A DNA stretch of 64,000 nt. It comes from PGZG01 sp046292765. Its GTDB lineage: Bacteria > Pseudomonadota > Gammaproteobacteria > Pseudomonadales > Alcanivoracaceae. Positions 1 to 8,578 of this stretch are shown here, piece after piece; position 1 is the stretch's first letter; each line of letters opens with the position of its first letter. The notes under the pieces were generated by a model that searched no databases, was not told where the DNA came from, and was given only the letters and a program-made list of their open reading frames with translations. The position numbers and the translations under genes are program-made. The DNA lies in contig JBKBQA010000002.1 in assembly GCA_046292765.1 (NCBI GenBank), forward strand, positions 1 through 64,000, written 5' to 3'.

Positions 1-429
1 GACAATGGTGCGCCGATGAAGTGCCAGACCATGCGAGCCAAACTGGCTGAGCTGAAGATCACGCCATCGCATAACCGACCGAGAGTGAGCAACGATAACG
101 CCTATGCGGAGTCACTGTTCCGGACACTGAAATACTGCCCGCAGTGGCCCGCCAACGGGTTTGCCTCACTGGAGGCAGCGCGCGAGTGGGTGGAGCGCTT
201 CATGCAGTGGTACAACCACGAACACCGCCACAGCGGCATTGGCTTCGTGACACCCGCGCAGCGCCATAGCGGAGAGGATATTGCCATCCTAAAGAAGCGT
301 GACGAAGTCTATCGGCAGGCCCGGCAACGTCACCCGAATCGCTGGTCAGGGACAACCCGAAACTGGAAGCGGGCTGAAATCGTGACGTTGAACCCGGTAT
401 CGGAGGAAGAAAAGCGCAAAGCAGCTTAA
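1..429 (+). CDS. IS3-family transposase, C-terminal part (5' end outside window)
   Basis: The reading frame is open from base 1 and ends at TAA 427-429, so only the C-terminal ~142 residues are present. It begins with DNGAPMK, which contains the second catalytic Asp of the DDE integrase core. The catalytic Glu lies in NAYAESLFRTLKY, followed by the usual W-N-x-x-H-x-H-S-G-I block (QWYNHEHRHSGIGFVTP). The C-terminus (RHPNRWSGTTRNW) is typical of the orfB/InsF-type transposase made by frameshifting in IS3 elements. It would cut and join the element's ends. The upstream half cannot be seen, so whether the copy is intact is unknown. Confidence 0.9.
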   Translation, partial: DNGAPMKCQTMRAKLAELKITPSHNRPRVSNDNAYAESLFRTLKYCPQWPANGFASLEAAREWVERFMQWYNHEHRHSGIGFVTPAQRHSGEDIAILKKRDEVYRQARQRHPNRWSGTTRNWKRAEIVTLNPVSEEEKRKAA

Positions 430-463
430 CGGTTAAACGCGACAACTATCTTGAAAAACACCG
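1..463 (+). mobile_element. Right end of an IS3-family insertion sequence
   Basis: The transposase stop at 429 is followed by a short non-coding tail ending near TTGAAAAACACCG (451-463), which resembles the terminal repeats of this IS group. The exact end is inferred; neither the left end nor a target duplication is in the window. The element sits directly upstream of the DksA-like gene at 523. Confidence 0.55.
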
Positions 464-522
464 CCTTGCCGAGCAGGCGGTATAGTGGCAAGGTTTAGCA
501 GGTTGTAGAGGGAGCGGGCTGT

Positions 523-861
523 ATGGATGAGAAGCAGTTGCAGTTATTCGCCGACAAGCTTGAGCAGATGAAAGAGCAGCTGCTTGAAATAGCCAGTACT
601 TCCAAAGAGTCAACCAGACCGGTGATTCTGGATCAGGCGAGTGTTGGTCGGCTGTCGCGCATGGATGCCATGCAAGCCCAGCAAATGGCTCAGGAGTCCG
701 AGCGCCGTCGCGAAGCTCAGCTGGTTCGTATTGACGGAGCACTGAAACGTATAAAATCAGGCTCTTTTGGTGAGTGCTTTGTTTGTGGAAATGAAATAGA
801 TATCCGTCGGCTTTCGGTAGACCCAACGCTTACTCGCTGTATTGTCTGTCAGGAGAAGTAG
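523..861 (+). CDS. DksA/TraR-family C4 zinc-finger protein
   Basis: This 112-residue protein has a charged helical N-terminal part (about 1-80), expected to form the coiled coil that enters the RNA polymerase secondary channel. A C-terminal zinc finger follows, with C85-x2-C88 and C106-x2-C109. Members of this family modulate transcription initiation, often together with ppGpp. It is shorter than classical DksA (about 150) and longer than TraR (about 73), so it is a DksA-like paralogue rather than the housekeeping copy. It is transcribed alone, converging on prfC with only 6 bases between the genes. The adjacent IS end lies about 60 bases upstream and may have changed its promoter. Confidence 0.85.
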   Translation: MDEKQLQLFADKLEQMKEQLLEIASTSKESTRPVILDQASVGRLSRMDAMQAQQMAQESERRREAQLVRIDGALKRIKSGSFGECFVCGNEIDIRRLSVDPTLTRCIVCQEK

Positions 862-867
862 AATTCG

Positions 868-2493
868 CTATTCGTTCAGAACTTCTCCGTGTTCCCTGGT
901 CTCACGAAAGGTCATCTGTGGCCATTTTTCACAGGTCAGATTGAGTATTGCGTAGGATTCCGCCAGAAAAACCAGGTTCCCATCAACATCCTTTGCAAGT
1001 CTGGCTGGGTTTCCTCCCTCGAATTCCCTTAAAGCTTTCCGGTCTGACGTGCTTATCCAGCGTGCCAGTTTCACCTTGACGGGTTCAAATATCGATTCAA
1101 CGCCGTATTCTGCTCTTAGTCGGTGGCTGACAATCTCGAACTGAAGCTGACCCACCGCGCCGAGTACCGGAGCTCCTCCGAGCATTAATTGAAAGACCTG
1201 AATCGCCCCTTCTTCACCAAGCTCTTTAAGCGCATTGTTGAGTTGTTTGGTTTTGAGGGGGTCTTTGAGTTGAGCCCTCATAAACAGCTCCGGAGCAAAA
1301 TATGGTATGCCTTTAAAGGAAAGGGTCTCACCTTCGGACAGAGTGTCGCCAATCTGAAACTGGCCATGGTTATGAATTCCGATGACATCGCCAGCGACAG
1401 CCTCCTCAAGCGCAGTGCGCTCATTGGCCATAAATGTGAGCGGGTGAGATATCCTAAGGTGCTTGCCAGTTCTCACGTGAAGTACTCGGGTATCCGGTGT
1501 CAATCGACCAGAGCAGACTCGAAGGAACGCGATCCGATCACGATGCCTTGGATCCATGTTGGCCTGAATCTTGAACACAAAGCCGCTGAAACTCGGTTCT
1601 AGTGATTCGACGGTCCGCTGGCCGGCATTACGTGACTGCGGTGGTGGGGCCCAGTCAATCACCGACTGGAGTAGCTCCCTTACTCCAAAATTGTTGATGG
1701 CAGAGCCAAAGAATACCGGGCTTTGTTCACCTTTAAGGTATCTATCGAGATCAAATAAGTCGGAAGCGCCACGCACCAGTTCAGCATCGTTACGTAATGA
1801 ATCCACCTCCATCGGGTACTGGCTATCAAGAATAGGATCGTCAATTCCTTTTACTGTTGAAATATCTGCGTGTTGATGGTCATCCCCAGGTTTAAAGCGA
1901 TGCATTTCATCATTAATAAGATGGAATACACCTCGGAATGATTTCCCCATTCCGACAGGCCAGGTTATAGGCGCGCAGCGAATCTTCAGAACATCTTCGA
2001 TCTCATCAATCAGTTCAATGGGTTCCCTGACTTCTCGATCAAGTTTGTTGATAAAGGTAATGATTGGGGTGTTGCGTAGCCGGCAAACTTCCAGGAGACG
2101 GATGGTTTGTGGCTCCACCCCTTTCGCGGCGTCGATAACCATCAATGCTGCGTCCACTGCCGTCAGAACTCGATATGTGTCCTCGGAGAAATCCTGATGC
2201 CCTGGAGTATCTAGCAGATTGATGATATACCCGTTGTACTCGAACTGCATGACCGAGCTGGTCACAGAAATGCCACGTTGTTGTTCAACTGCCATCCAGT
2301 CGGATGTCGCAAACTTTCCCGATTTCTTCGCCTTAACAGTCCCGGCAAGTTGAATTGCGCCACCAAACAAAAGCAGCTTCTCTGTCAGAGTGGTTTTGCC
2401 GGCATCAGGATGCGATATGATTGCAAACGTCCTTCGTCGACTGATCGAGCGACTGAGGTGGCCTGGCTCAGTAATGGCGGTATTCGGTTCCAT
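868..2493 (-). CDS. prfC: Peptide chain release factor 3 (RF3)
   Basis: RF3 is the translational GTPase that removes RF1/RF2 from the ribosome after termination. The 541-residue protein has the G1 P-loop SHPDAGKTT near residue 28, the EQQRGISVTSS switch region, DTPGHQDF (G3) and NKLDRE (G4). Domain II and the RF3-type C-terminal domain follow. The length is slightly above the usual ~528 because of a longer N-terminus. No strong ribosome binding site precedes ATG 2491-2493, but the upstream gene stops only 5 bases earlier, so translation is probably coupled. This stretch is visibly lower in GC than the genes beyond 5200. Confidence 0.95.
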   Translation of the reverse strand: MEPNTAITEPGHLSRSISRRRTFAIISHPDAGKTTLTEKLLLFGGAIQLAGTVKAKKSGKFATSDWMAVEQQRGISVTSSVMQFEYNGYIINLLDTPGHQDFSEDTYRVLTAVDAALMVIDAAKGVEPQTIRLLEVCRLRNTPIITFINKLDREVREPIELIDEIEDVLKIRCAPITWPVGMGKSFRGVFHLINDEMHRFKPGDDHQHADISTVKGIDDPILDSQYPMEVDSLRNDAELVRGASDLFDLDRYLKGEQSPVFFGSAINNFGVRELLQSVIDWAPPPQSRNAGQRTVESLEPSFSGFVFKIQANMDPRHRDRIAFLRVCSGRLTPDTRVLHVRTGKHLRISHPLTFMANERTALEEAVAGDVIGIHNHGQFQIGDTLSEGETLSFKGIPYFAPELFMRAQLKDPLKTKQLNNALKELGEEGAIQVFQLMLGGAPVLGAVGQLQFEIVSHRLRAEYGVESIFEPVKVKLARWISTSDRKALREFEGGNPARLAKDVDGNLVFLAESYAILNLTCEKWPQMTFRETREHGEVLNE

Positions 2494-2498
2494 GATTT

Positions 2499-4547
2499 TT
2501 ACCAGCAGCGCCCTCGTTCAAGAAGCGGCATTAGATTGCCGAGGCTTCTGGGTGGACTGATAAGAGGGCCTTGAGCCTCTTGGCATCCTGATTGAAGTAG
2601 AAAATCCAGCTGCTCAATGCGGACAACTCCCTCGGCAAAGACCGGGATGCCGAGTTCTCTGGCTGCTTTGCAGATCAGCCAGATTCGCTGCGTACTCGCG
2701 ACATCTTCCGGTGCTGATTTTACCAGATTTTCATGCAGTTTGATGGCTTTTACGGGCACATCTTTTAGTGCCGAAATCTGTAGATCTGCGCTGTCTACAT
2801 GGTCGACTATGACTTGCACTCCCCACTTTGTAAGATGATAGATCAATGCCTTTGTAGTATCTGGGTATTGAAGAATGGCTTCTATCGGTATCTCAATGCG
2901 CAATCTTTTTCGATAGTACTCATTTTTGGAAAGAAAATTTAAAAGGTTTTCGGAATTCTCATTGATGCTGGCGGTTTCAGTGGTCAAGTTGATTGCCAGG
3001 TAGAGGTCGGAAAAGCATTTGCTATTCAATCTGGAGAATTCGCTTATGGCGTATTGAAGAACTGCCTGATCAACGACCCAGTGCTCTCCTGTTTGGTGTG
3101 CAGATCGAAAGATATCGGAGGCTGTAAGCTGCGTGTGACCGCCATTGCTCCAGCGGACTCTGGCTTCGATGGCGCAGAAATGTCCGTTTTTGAGGTTGGC
3201 AGCCAGCTGGAAATAGGCCTCTATCTGGTTGCGTCGTACTGCATAAGCTAGCTCGGTTTCTCGCATGGCTCTACTGGTTGCTCCCTGAAATGATGATGAC
3301 AGAATGGAAAATAGCTTTCCTTCTCGACGCTTTATCCGATACATCTCCTGGTCTGCTCGATGAAGGATTTCATTGGCGGTTTCATCGGGATTGGGGCCCA
3401 CTACGCCTCCAATGCTGAATGAGAGGGTATGTTTAAAGGATCCTGACTCAATAGGTTTTCTAAATCTTCTCACGATATTTCGGCAGAATGTTTCCGCTTT
3501 TTCATCCGGACTGTTGCACGGCATAATAAGTGCGGAAAACTCGTCTCCGCCAAGTCTCGCCATGCGAACCGTGCCTTCGCTTGCTTCGACCTCTTCTCGT
3601 AGTTGCTGCCCCACTTCTCGGAGGAGGTCGTCTCCTGCTTTGTGGCCGTAGGAGTCATTCACATTCTTGAAATTGTCGAGGTCCATAAAATGCACGGCGA
3701 GCTTATTTCCTTGGTGCCGGCAGATCGATATTGCATCTGAAATCTGGTTCCTGAATGTATTGTGACTGAGCAGGCCAGTGAGGCTGTCGTACCGGACAAG
3801 ATGTTCGAGATGCCTGACATGGTTCTGATGGCTGGTGATGTCAGAGAACAGAAGTAACCACCTGCGTCCACGCATCAAGGTGCTGGACAAAGGGGTGATG
3901 GACGCCATTAGATCGAGTGTGTGCCCCTCTGCATGGGTGGCCGTGATTTCTCCGAGCCACATCCCTTCCCGCGATACAGCAGCCATGGCGTCGTTGATCA
4001 GATCTTTCGTATTGGTAAGAAAGGGTGTTGTGACGGGATCTGGCTCCCGAACCTGATGGCCAGTCATCTTGCGGCAAACCCTGTTTGTCCAGCGAGCATC
4101 GCCGTGCTCATCAAGTATGACTGCAGCCTTTCCCAGACTGTCCAGCAGCGGATACAGGTCACTATCCTGATCCGGTTGTCGAAGTGGGAACCCAAGGCAG
4201 GCAATCTGCTCTATGCCGGCAGATGTGCCGAATGGCATTAGCACCAGCATCATTGAGAATGGGCGGGCGTTGAAAGGATTGCTGCCATTGAAAATGAATG
4301 CGCGGGTACCACCTTTTGCTGCAACAAGAAGGTGCTCGTGAACTTCTGGGCGGCTTTGTGGCCAAGCGATGCTAATCAACGAGTGTCCTGCAGCCGAACC
4401 CGATTTCAGTTCCAGAAGCGAGCAGAATGCATCGTTCCCTTGCAGTAGTGTGCCGGTGCTGTCGCACAGGGCGAAGCCTGCCGTGGGGTCGGCCAGCAAG
4501 GTTTTCCAGGCATGTGCCTGTTTAGGATCGGATCGGTCAGTCGCCAT
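2499..4547 (-). CDS. PAS-GGDEF-degenerate EAL protein (probable diguanylate cyclase)
   Basis: This is a 682-residue cytoplasmic protein with two PAS-like sensor domains (about 10-110 and 130-245), a GGDEF domain and an EAL-like domain. The GGDEF signature is intact (RLGGDEFSAL, near residue 330), so it may make cyclic-di-GMP. The EAL domain lacks its catalytic residues: the EAL position reads EAR (CAIEARVRW, near 460), the metal-binding ExTES block reads IEIPIE, and the DDFGTG loop is replaced by DHVDSAD. It therefore probably cannot hydrolyse c-di-GMP and may serve as a binding or regulatory domain. No membrane segments or signal peptide are evident. It is followed 5 bases later by prfC, apparently in the same operon. 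Confidence 0.85.
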   Translation of the reverse strand: MATDRSDPKQAHAWKTLLADPTAGFALCDSTGTLLQGNDAFCSLLELKSGSAAGHSLISIAWPQSRPEVHEHLLVAAKGGTRAFIFNGSNPFNARPFSMMLVLMPFGTSAGIEQIACLGFPLRQPDQDSDLYPLLDSLGKAAVILDEHGDARWTNRVCRKMTGHQVREPDPVTTPFLTNTKDLINDAMAAVSREGMWLGEITATHAEGHTLDLMASITPLSSTLMRGRRWLLLFSDITSHQNHVRHLEHLVRYDSLTGLLSHNTFRNQISDAISICRHQGNKLAVHFMDLDNFKNVNDSYGHKAGDDLLREVGQQLREEVEASEGTVRMARLGGDEFSALIMPCNSPDEKAETFCRNIVRRFRKPIESGSFKHTLSFSIGGVVGPNPDETANEILHRADQEMYRIKRREGKLFSILSSSFQGATSRAMRETELAYAVRRNQIEAYFQLAANLKNGHFCAIEARVRWSNGGHTQLTASDIFRSAHQTGEHWVVDQAVLQYAISEFSRLNSKCFSDLYLAINLTTETASINENSENLLNFLSKNEYYRKRLRIEIPIEAILQYPDTTKALIYHLTKWGVQVIVDHVDSADLQISALKDVPVKAIKLHENLVKSAPEDVASTQRIWLICKAARELGIPVFAEGVVRIEQLDFLLQSGCQEAQGPLISPPRSLGNLMPLLERGRCW

Positions 4548-4878
4548 TCATTTTTCAGCACCTCGCCGGGTACCGAGCATCGGATGACGTACGGGAAAGA
4601 CGAGCTCTTATTCAACCAGTCGATCATCAACCGGGAAGCGTGAGAGCGTATTTACCGACGCCACGCGTCGGAGGTCCGGAACGGCTGGCGCCGCTTCAGC
4701 TCTTACAAATCGGATTTCGAAGACTTTGGATGGTACATGATTACGGTAAGCAAATGCCATCGGGCATGCCAATGGGAAGCTAGGCGAGCGTAATCTGCCG
4801 GTTTGATACTTTTTAAGTTATCAAAGGCCCGAAGAGAGTTCGCTATGGTTCGCAGATACTCATGGAAATCCGCCACGC

Positions 4879-4902
4879 TAGTATAGCTTTTAGTATAGCT
4901 TT
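4879..4902. repeat. Two tandem copies of a 12-bp unit
   Basis: TAGTATAGCTTT occurs at 4879-4890 and again at 4891-4902 with no mismatch. It may be a replication-slippage product, or it may be a promoter element (TATAGC/TATAGT-like). Nothing else supports a function. Confidence 0.6.
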
Positions 4903-4948
4903 TGACCCTCCAAAGAAATATAAGTCATTGAAAATCAATGAACACGCA

Positions 4949-4993
4949 CTGCTGCATCATCGGGGTGTGGCTGCTGAAATCGTCCTGTGACAT
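4949..4993 (-). pseudogene. mutS: mutS 5' stub (first ~15 codons)
   Basis: Read leftward from ATG 4991-4993, the sequence encodes MSQDDFSSHTPMMQQ. This closely matches the conserved N-terminus of the mismatch-repair ATPase MutS, where F-x-x-HTPMMQQY is nearly invariant. After Gln15 the similarity stops and the frame ends at 4925. A weak ribosome binding site (AGCAGG) precedes the ATG. In related genomes, as I recall, mutS stands divergently beside pncC-recA; here pncC-recA lies about 14 kb to the right, beyond the arsenic island. I infer that a recombination event separated the mutS start from its body. Confidence 0.65.
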
Positions 4994-5093
4994 GGCCTGC
5001 TGGTGCTCGCTACGGATCAAGCGGGGGAGGATAGCAAAACACTTCGGGTGATGTCCCCAGAAACGCATGGCAGGCAACAGTGGCCAGTCCCGA

Positions 5094-5107
5094 TTGACCT
5101 GAGTCAA
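5094..5107. promoter_or_regulatory. FNR/Anr-type operator upstream of the arx operon
   Basis: TTGACCTGAGTCAA is a perfect TTGAC-N4-GTCAA inverted repeat, close to the FNR/Anr consensus TTGAT-N4-ATCAA. Its centre (5100.5) is 108 bases upstream of the first arx start codon. A weak -10 candidate at 5131-5136 (AATCAT) would put the start point near 5143, about 42 bases from the centre, which is the spacing of a class II activator site. Control by oxygen depletion is inferred. Confidence 0.6.
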
Positions 5108-5208
5108 GGAAACCGTGGGTAGGGCCGCGAAATCATAGACGGGGGCATGAAGCTGGCTTAGGTTCGGTCAAGGGGCGGCCCTCCCGTCCCCATGACTCGG
5201 GTGCTGAG

Positions 5209-5979
5209 GTGACATACAACGGTAACCAGCCAACACGCCTGACCGTGACGCCAGGTATTACCTTGGCGCATGTGGCATCTCGTTGTCTTGTGACTGCGCC
5301 ATGGAATATCGACTGCCGACAGTGTCGGGATGCCTGCCCGGAAGCCGCACTAAGTGTGGTAGGCGGGGATCGTGGGCAGATCCTGACGGTATCGGATACC
5401 TGTACCAACTGCCATGAGTGTCTGCTGGCTTGTGACACCGAAGCCTTGATGGCGCTGCCTGACACAGTCAGTCGCCGGGATTTTTTTCGCCAGCTTGTGC
5501 GCCCTGCGTTACCGTCCATCCGGATTGCCGATGCCGGCCCCGCGCCGCGCCGGCGCTGGCGCATGGAGGCGCAGCAACACGAATCCCGAAACCCCGATCC
5601 GATACTGCACCCGCGGGCTTTCCTTGACACAAACCGCTGTGATGTCAGTGGCCTGTGCAGCCGACTATGTCCATCAAACGCTTTGCAGATCAGTGCCTCC
5701 GGGGCATTGCATTTTGATTCTGATCTTTGTCTGGGATGCGGTCACTGTGAAGCTGTTTGTCCTTCTGAGGCTATTGCCGTGGAGAGAAATCACCTTCCCG
5801 GCAGTGGCGTACTTCGTCAGGTTGAGCAGCGTCAATGCAGCGAGTGCGGCCATATCTATCAGGAAGTACATAGTGACACGGCAGATGACGAGCACTGGAA
5901 CCGGCTTCCGCTTTGTCCAGCCTGCCATCGGGATCATGGGTTGATGCATGACCATGTGATGTCGCTGTTCCGGCAGTAG
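5209..5979 (+). CDS. arxB2: Polyferredoxin-like [4Fe-4S] protein, ArxB2/NapF type
   Basis: This 256-residue protein has no signal peptide and several iron-sulfur motifs: CRQCRDACP, CTNCHECLLACD, C-x5-C-x3-CP (CDVSGLCSRLCP) and CLGCGHCEAVCP. A rubredoxin- or zinc-like pair follows (CSECGH...LCPACH). The layout resembles NapF and the extra ferredoxin encoded first in arx operons (arxB'ABCD). It probably carries electrons for, or helps assemble, the downstream molybdoenzyme in the cytoplasm. The start is a GTG; no better in-frame start was found. It is the first gene of the operon behind the FNR-type box, and arxA begins 53 bases after its stop. Confidence 0.75.
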   Translation: MTYNGNQPTRLTVTPGITLAHVASRCLVTAPWNIDCRQCRDACPEAALSVVGGDRGQILTVSDTCTNCHECLLACDTEALMALPDTVSRRDFFRQLVRPALPSIRIADAGPAPRRRWRMEAQQHESRNPDPILHPRAFLDTNRCDVSGLCSRLCPSNALQISASGALHFDSDLCLGCGHCEAVCPSEAIAVERNHLPGSGVLRQVEQRQCSECGHIYQEVHSDTADDEHWNRLPLCPACHRDHGLMHDHVMSLFRQ

Positions 5980-6032
5980 ATCAGCGAACATTTGATAAAC
6001 AATAGGCCCGTGCGGCCGCGATGAGGTTAGCG

Positions 6033-8534
6033 ATGAGCGAACAACCCTTTAATCCTGGGCGGCGACGGTTTTTGCAGGTCAGCGGCGCCACCGGTGCGCT
6101 GGCGGGCAGCGGGCTCACTTTGAAAATGTTGACGCCACCGCAGGCTGAAGCGCGAGAAAATATTGATGCGCGACCATGGGGTAGTACCGACACCCAAATT
6201 ACCAAGAATGTCTGCCATCAGTGCCCGGCGCGCTGCGGTATCGATGTTTACACAACAAATTGTCGGGTCCACGGTATTTACGGCACTATTGATCACCCCA
6301 TTTCCAATGGCCGGTTGTGTCCGAAGGGCCATCTTGGTACCTACCTGCTTTATGACCCGGATCGTTTCAAAGGGCCGATGCGCCGGACAAACCCGAAAAA
6401 GGGCCGGGATGTGGATCCGGGCTTTGTGCCAATCAGCTGGGATGACGCTTTGGATATTGTCGCAAAGCGGCTGAATGATTTACGCAAACGTGATGAATCA
6501 TACCGTTTCGCGTTGCTTTATGGTCGCGGCTGGGGGGCATCCGATGCGGGTCTGCAAGGTGATTTTGGCAAGCTGTACGGTTCGCCTAATGTCGCCATCG
6601 GCCACAGCTCGATCTGTTCCGATGGCAGCATGATTGCCAAGGAAATGACCGACGGCAATCAGTCCTACAACGCCTACGACTACGACAACACCAATTACAT
6701 ACTGAATTTTGGTGCCGGCTTCCTGGAGGCGTTTCGTCCCTACAACAACAATATGCAGGTATGGGGAAGAATCCGCACCAAGAGTCCAAAGACTCGTGTA
6801 GTTACTGTTGATGTGCGGATGAGCACGACCATGGCCGCTTCGGATCGGGCATTGATGATCAAGCCAGGTACTGACGGCGCCTTGGCGCTTGCTATCGCTC
6901 ATGTGATGCTGACCGAAGGGCTCTGGGATCGGGAGTTTGTCGGTGATTTTTATAGCGGAAAAAATCAGTTTCGCGCAGGTGAAACTATCAACCCGGAATA
7001 TTTGAGAGAGCGCTGGGTCAAGGATTTGGCTCGCTGGTGGAACGAGGAAGTCAAAGACAGAACACCCGCGTGGGCAAGTGAGATTACTACGTTGCCCGAG
7101 AAAGCGATTGTCGAAGTGGCGAGAGAGTTTGGTAGCACCCGTCCAGCCATTGCCTTGTTTGAACGTGGCCCAACAGCACACTCCAATGGCTGCTATAACG
7201 GCATGGCCATTCACGCCCTGAACGCACTGACTGGCGCGCTGTTTGCCGAGGGTGGATTGTTTTATCAAATGGGCGTGCCCTACGGCGCCTTGCCGGTAAA
7301 TGCCAGAGACTTCATGGATGATCACGCCCGTAACATGCAGCAGCGAATTGGCTCCGGCGAAGTGCCTCGTATCGATATGAAAGGCACGGATCGCTGGCCG
7401 ATGGTCAAGAACATGCAGCAGGAGATCGGCCCCAATTCACTGCTGGGGGATCCCTACAAGCTCGATACCATTATGTTCTATCTGAACAATCCGATCTGGA
7501 CATCGCCCAACCCGCAGGTTTGGGAAGACGCCATGCGCGAACTGTTCGTTATTGATACCTCACCATATCCCGGTGAAACGGCGATGTTTGCAGATCTGGT
7601 GCTGCCGGATCACACCTATCTGGAACGGCTTCAGGATGCGCCGACTTATCCGTTCCGTGGCTATCCGATGACCCAGATCCGAACACCGGCGATCAAGCCC
7701 GTGCATGACACCAAAGTTTACGGTGACACCTTGATCGAGATCGGCAAACGAATTGATGGTCCGATGGGCGATTACTACCGGGCACTGGGTAGTACCGAGA
7801 ATGTGATTCGCCATCTGGCCAAGGGATTTGAAGAAAACCCGGGCGACAACGGGGTTAACAGCTTCGATAGTTGGAAAGAAAAAGGTGTCTGGTATCGCAA
7901 GCCCTACCATTGGCGGCAGATTCGGGGTGAGTTCTATGAATGGGACGGCGAGCGCTATAGCCGGCGTATGACAGAGTCACAAGTCGCTGAAAAATTGCTG
8001 AAGACACCGAGCGGAAAGTTCGAACTGGTTTCCACCAAACTTACCGACCACGCCGATTATATCCATCGGGAGCTGGGTATTGCGCCCGAGCGCGCGGGGC
8101 TGATCCAGTGGTTGCCACCGGTTTATACCGGTAAGGGCAACCTGCATCTGGTAACGCCGAAGCTTGCTCTTCATGCTGAGGGTCGTGGCGCTAATCTGCC
8201 TCAGGCTCTGGCCTATATCCAGCCGATTGCCGGTGGGCGTGGCAACATCTTTCTCGAGATCAATCCGCGCACCGCTCGTAATCATGGCATTGGTAATGGT
8301 GACCGGGTTCGTTTGAAATCCAATGTCGGTGAAATCACCGCCACAGCGCGATATTCACCGGGGCAGCGTCCGGATGTGCTGGTGCTGCCGATGGAGCTGG
8401 GTCACTGGGCTCAGGGTCGATGGGCGAAGAACCGCGGGCCGGGGCATTCCGGCGAACTTACCGAAAACAAATCCGATGCCATTACCGGCCTCGCCAGCTA
8501 CTACTCCGGCATGGTGAGCATCGAGCGCGCCTGA
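6033..8534 (+). CDS. arxA: Molybdopterin arsenite oxidase, anaerobic type (ArxA)
   Basis: This 833-residue DMSO-reductase-family catalytic subunit is predicted to oxidise arsenite to arsenate in the periplasm under anoxia. It has a Tat signal (NPGRRRFLQ at 8-16) and a [4Fe-4S] motif C61-x2-C64-x3-C68-x27-C96, the spacing shared by ArxA and ArrA. The segment ALLYGRGWGASDAG (about 160-173) contains the GRGWG signature that I recall as marking ArxA, as opposed to arsenate reductase ArrA. The molybdopterin dinucleotide-binding C-terminal domain is present. ATG 6033 is preferred over ATG 6021 because GAGG (6023-6026) stands at the right distance. The neighbours arxB, arxC and arxD, and a facing ars operon, support the call. 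The alternative, ArrA, is less likely but not excluded. Confidence 0.82.
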   Translation: MSEQPFNPGRRRFLQVSGATGALAGSGLTLKMLTPPQAEARENIDARPWGSTDTQITKNVCHQCPARCGIDVYTTNCRVHGIYGTIDHPISNGRLCPKGHLGTYLLYDPDRFKGPMRRTNPKKGRDVDPGFVPISWDDALDIVAKRLNDLRKRDESYRFALLYGRGWGASDAGLQGDFGKLYGSPNVAIGHSSICSDGSMIAKEMTDGNQSYNAYDYDNTNYILNFGAGFLEAFRPYNNNMQVWGRIRTKSPKTRVVTVDVRMSTTMAASDRALMIKPGTDGALALAIAHVMLTEGLWDREFVGDFYSGKNQFRAGETINPEYLRERWVKDLARWWNEEVKDRTPAWASEITTLPEKAIVEVAREFGSTRPAIALFERGPTAHSNGCYNGMAIHALNALTGALFAEGGLFYQMGVPYGALPVNARDFMDDHARNMQQRIGSGEVPRIDMKGTDRWPMVKNMQQEIGPNSLLGDPYKLDTIMFYLNNPIWTSPNPQVWEDAMRELFVIDTSPYPGETAMFADLVLPDHTYLERLQDAPTYPFRGYPMTQIRTPAIKPVHDTKVYGDTLIEIGKRIDGPMGDYYRALGSTENVIRHLAKGFEENPGDNGVNSFDSWKEKGVWYRKPYHWRQIRGEFYEWDGERYSRRMTESQVAEKLLKTPSGKFELVSTKLTDHADYIHRELGIAPERAGLIQWLPPVYTGKGNLHLVTPKLALHAEGRGANLPQALAYIQPIAGGRGNIFLEINPRTARNHGIGNGDRVRLKSNVGEITATARYSPGQRPDVLVLPMELGHWAQGRWAKNRGPGHSGELTENKSDAITGLASYYSGMVSIERA

Positions 8535-8578
8535 TTGCAGGTATAGGCGCGGGTATAACAGGATCAGGAGATAGCAAC

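Larger units (their letters stand above)
4548..5093. other. Gene-poor junction between the GGDEF gene and the arsenic island
   Basis: I see no complete gene in this ~550-base stretch. It contains a perfect 12-base tandem duplication (4879-4902) and a stub matching the first residues of MutS on the minus strand (4949-4993). The rest has no recognisable coding content. It looks like a scar of rearrangement between the GGDEF/prfC block and the arx operon. Confidence 0.5.

Noticed and set aside
4925..5107. A 60-codon minus-strand gene left of the arx operon
   Set aside because: Only its middle part resembles a protein (the MutS start). The upstream 38 codons overlap the presumed arx control region, so I treat it as a mutS stub rather than a gene.
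6033..8534. Respiratory arsenate reductase ArrA as the identity of the molybdoenzyme
   Set aside because: ArrA shares the C-x2-C-x3-C-x27-C spacing, but the GRGWG segment and the arxB2-arxA-arxB-arxC-arxD gene order favour ArxA. It is kept as the main alternative.
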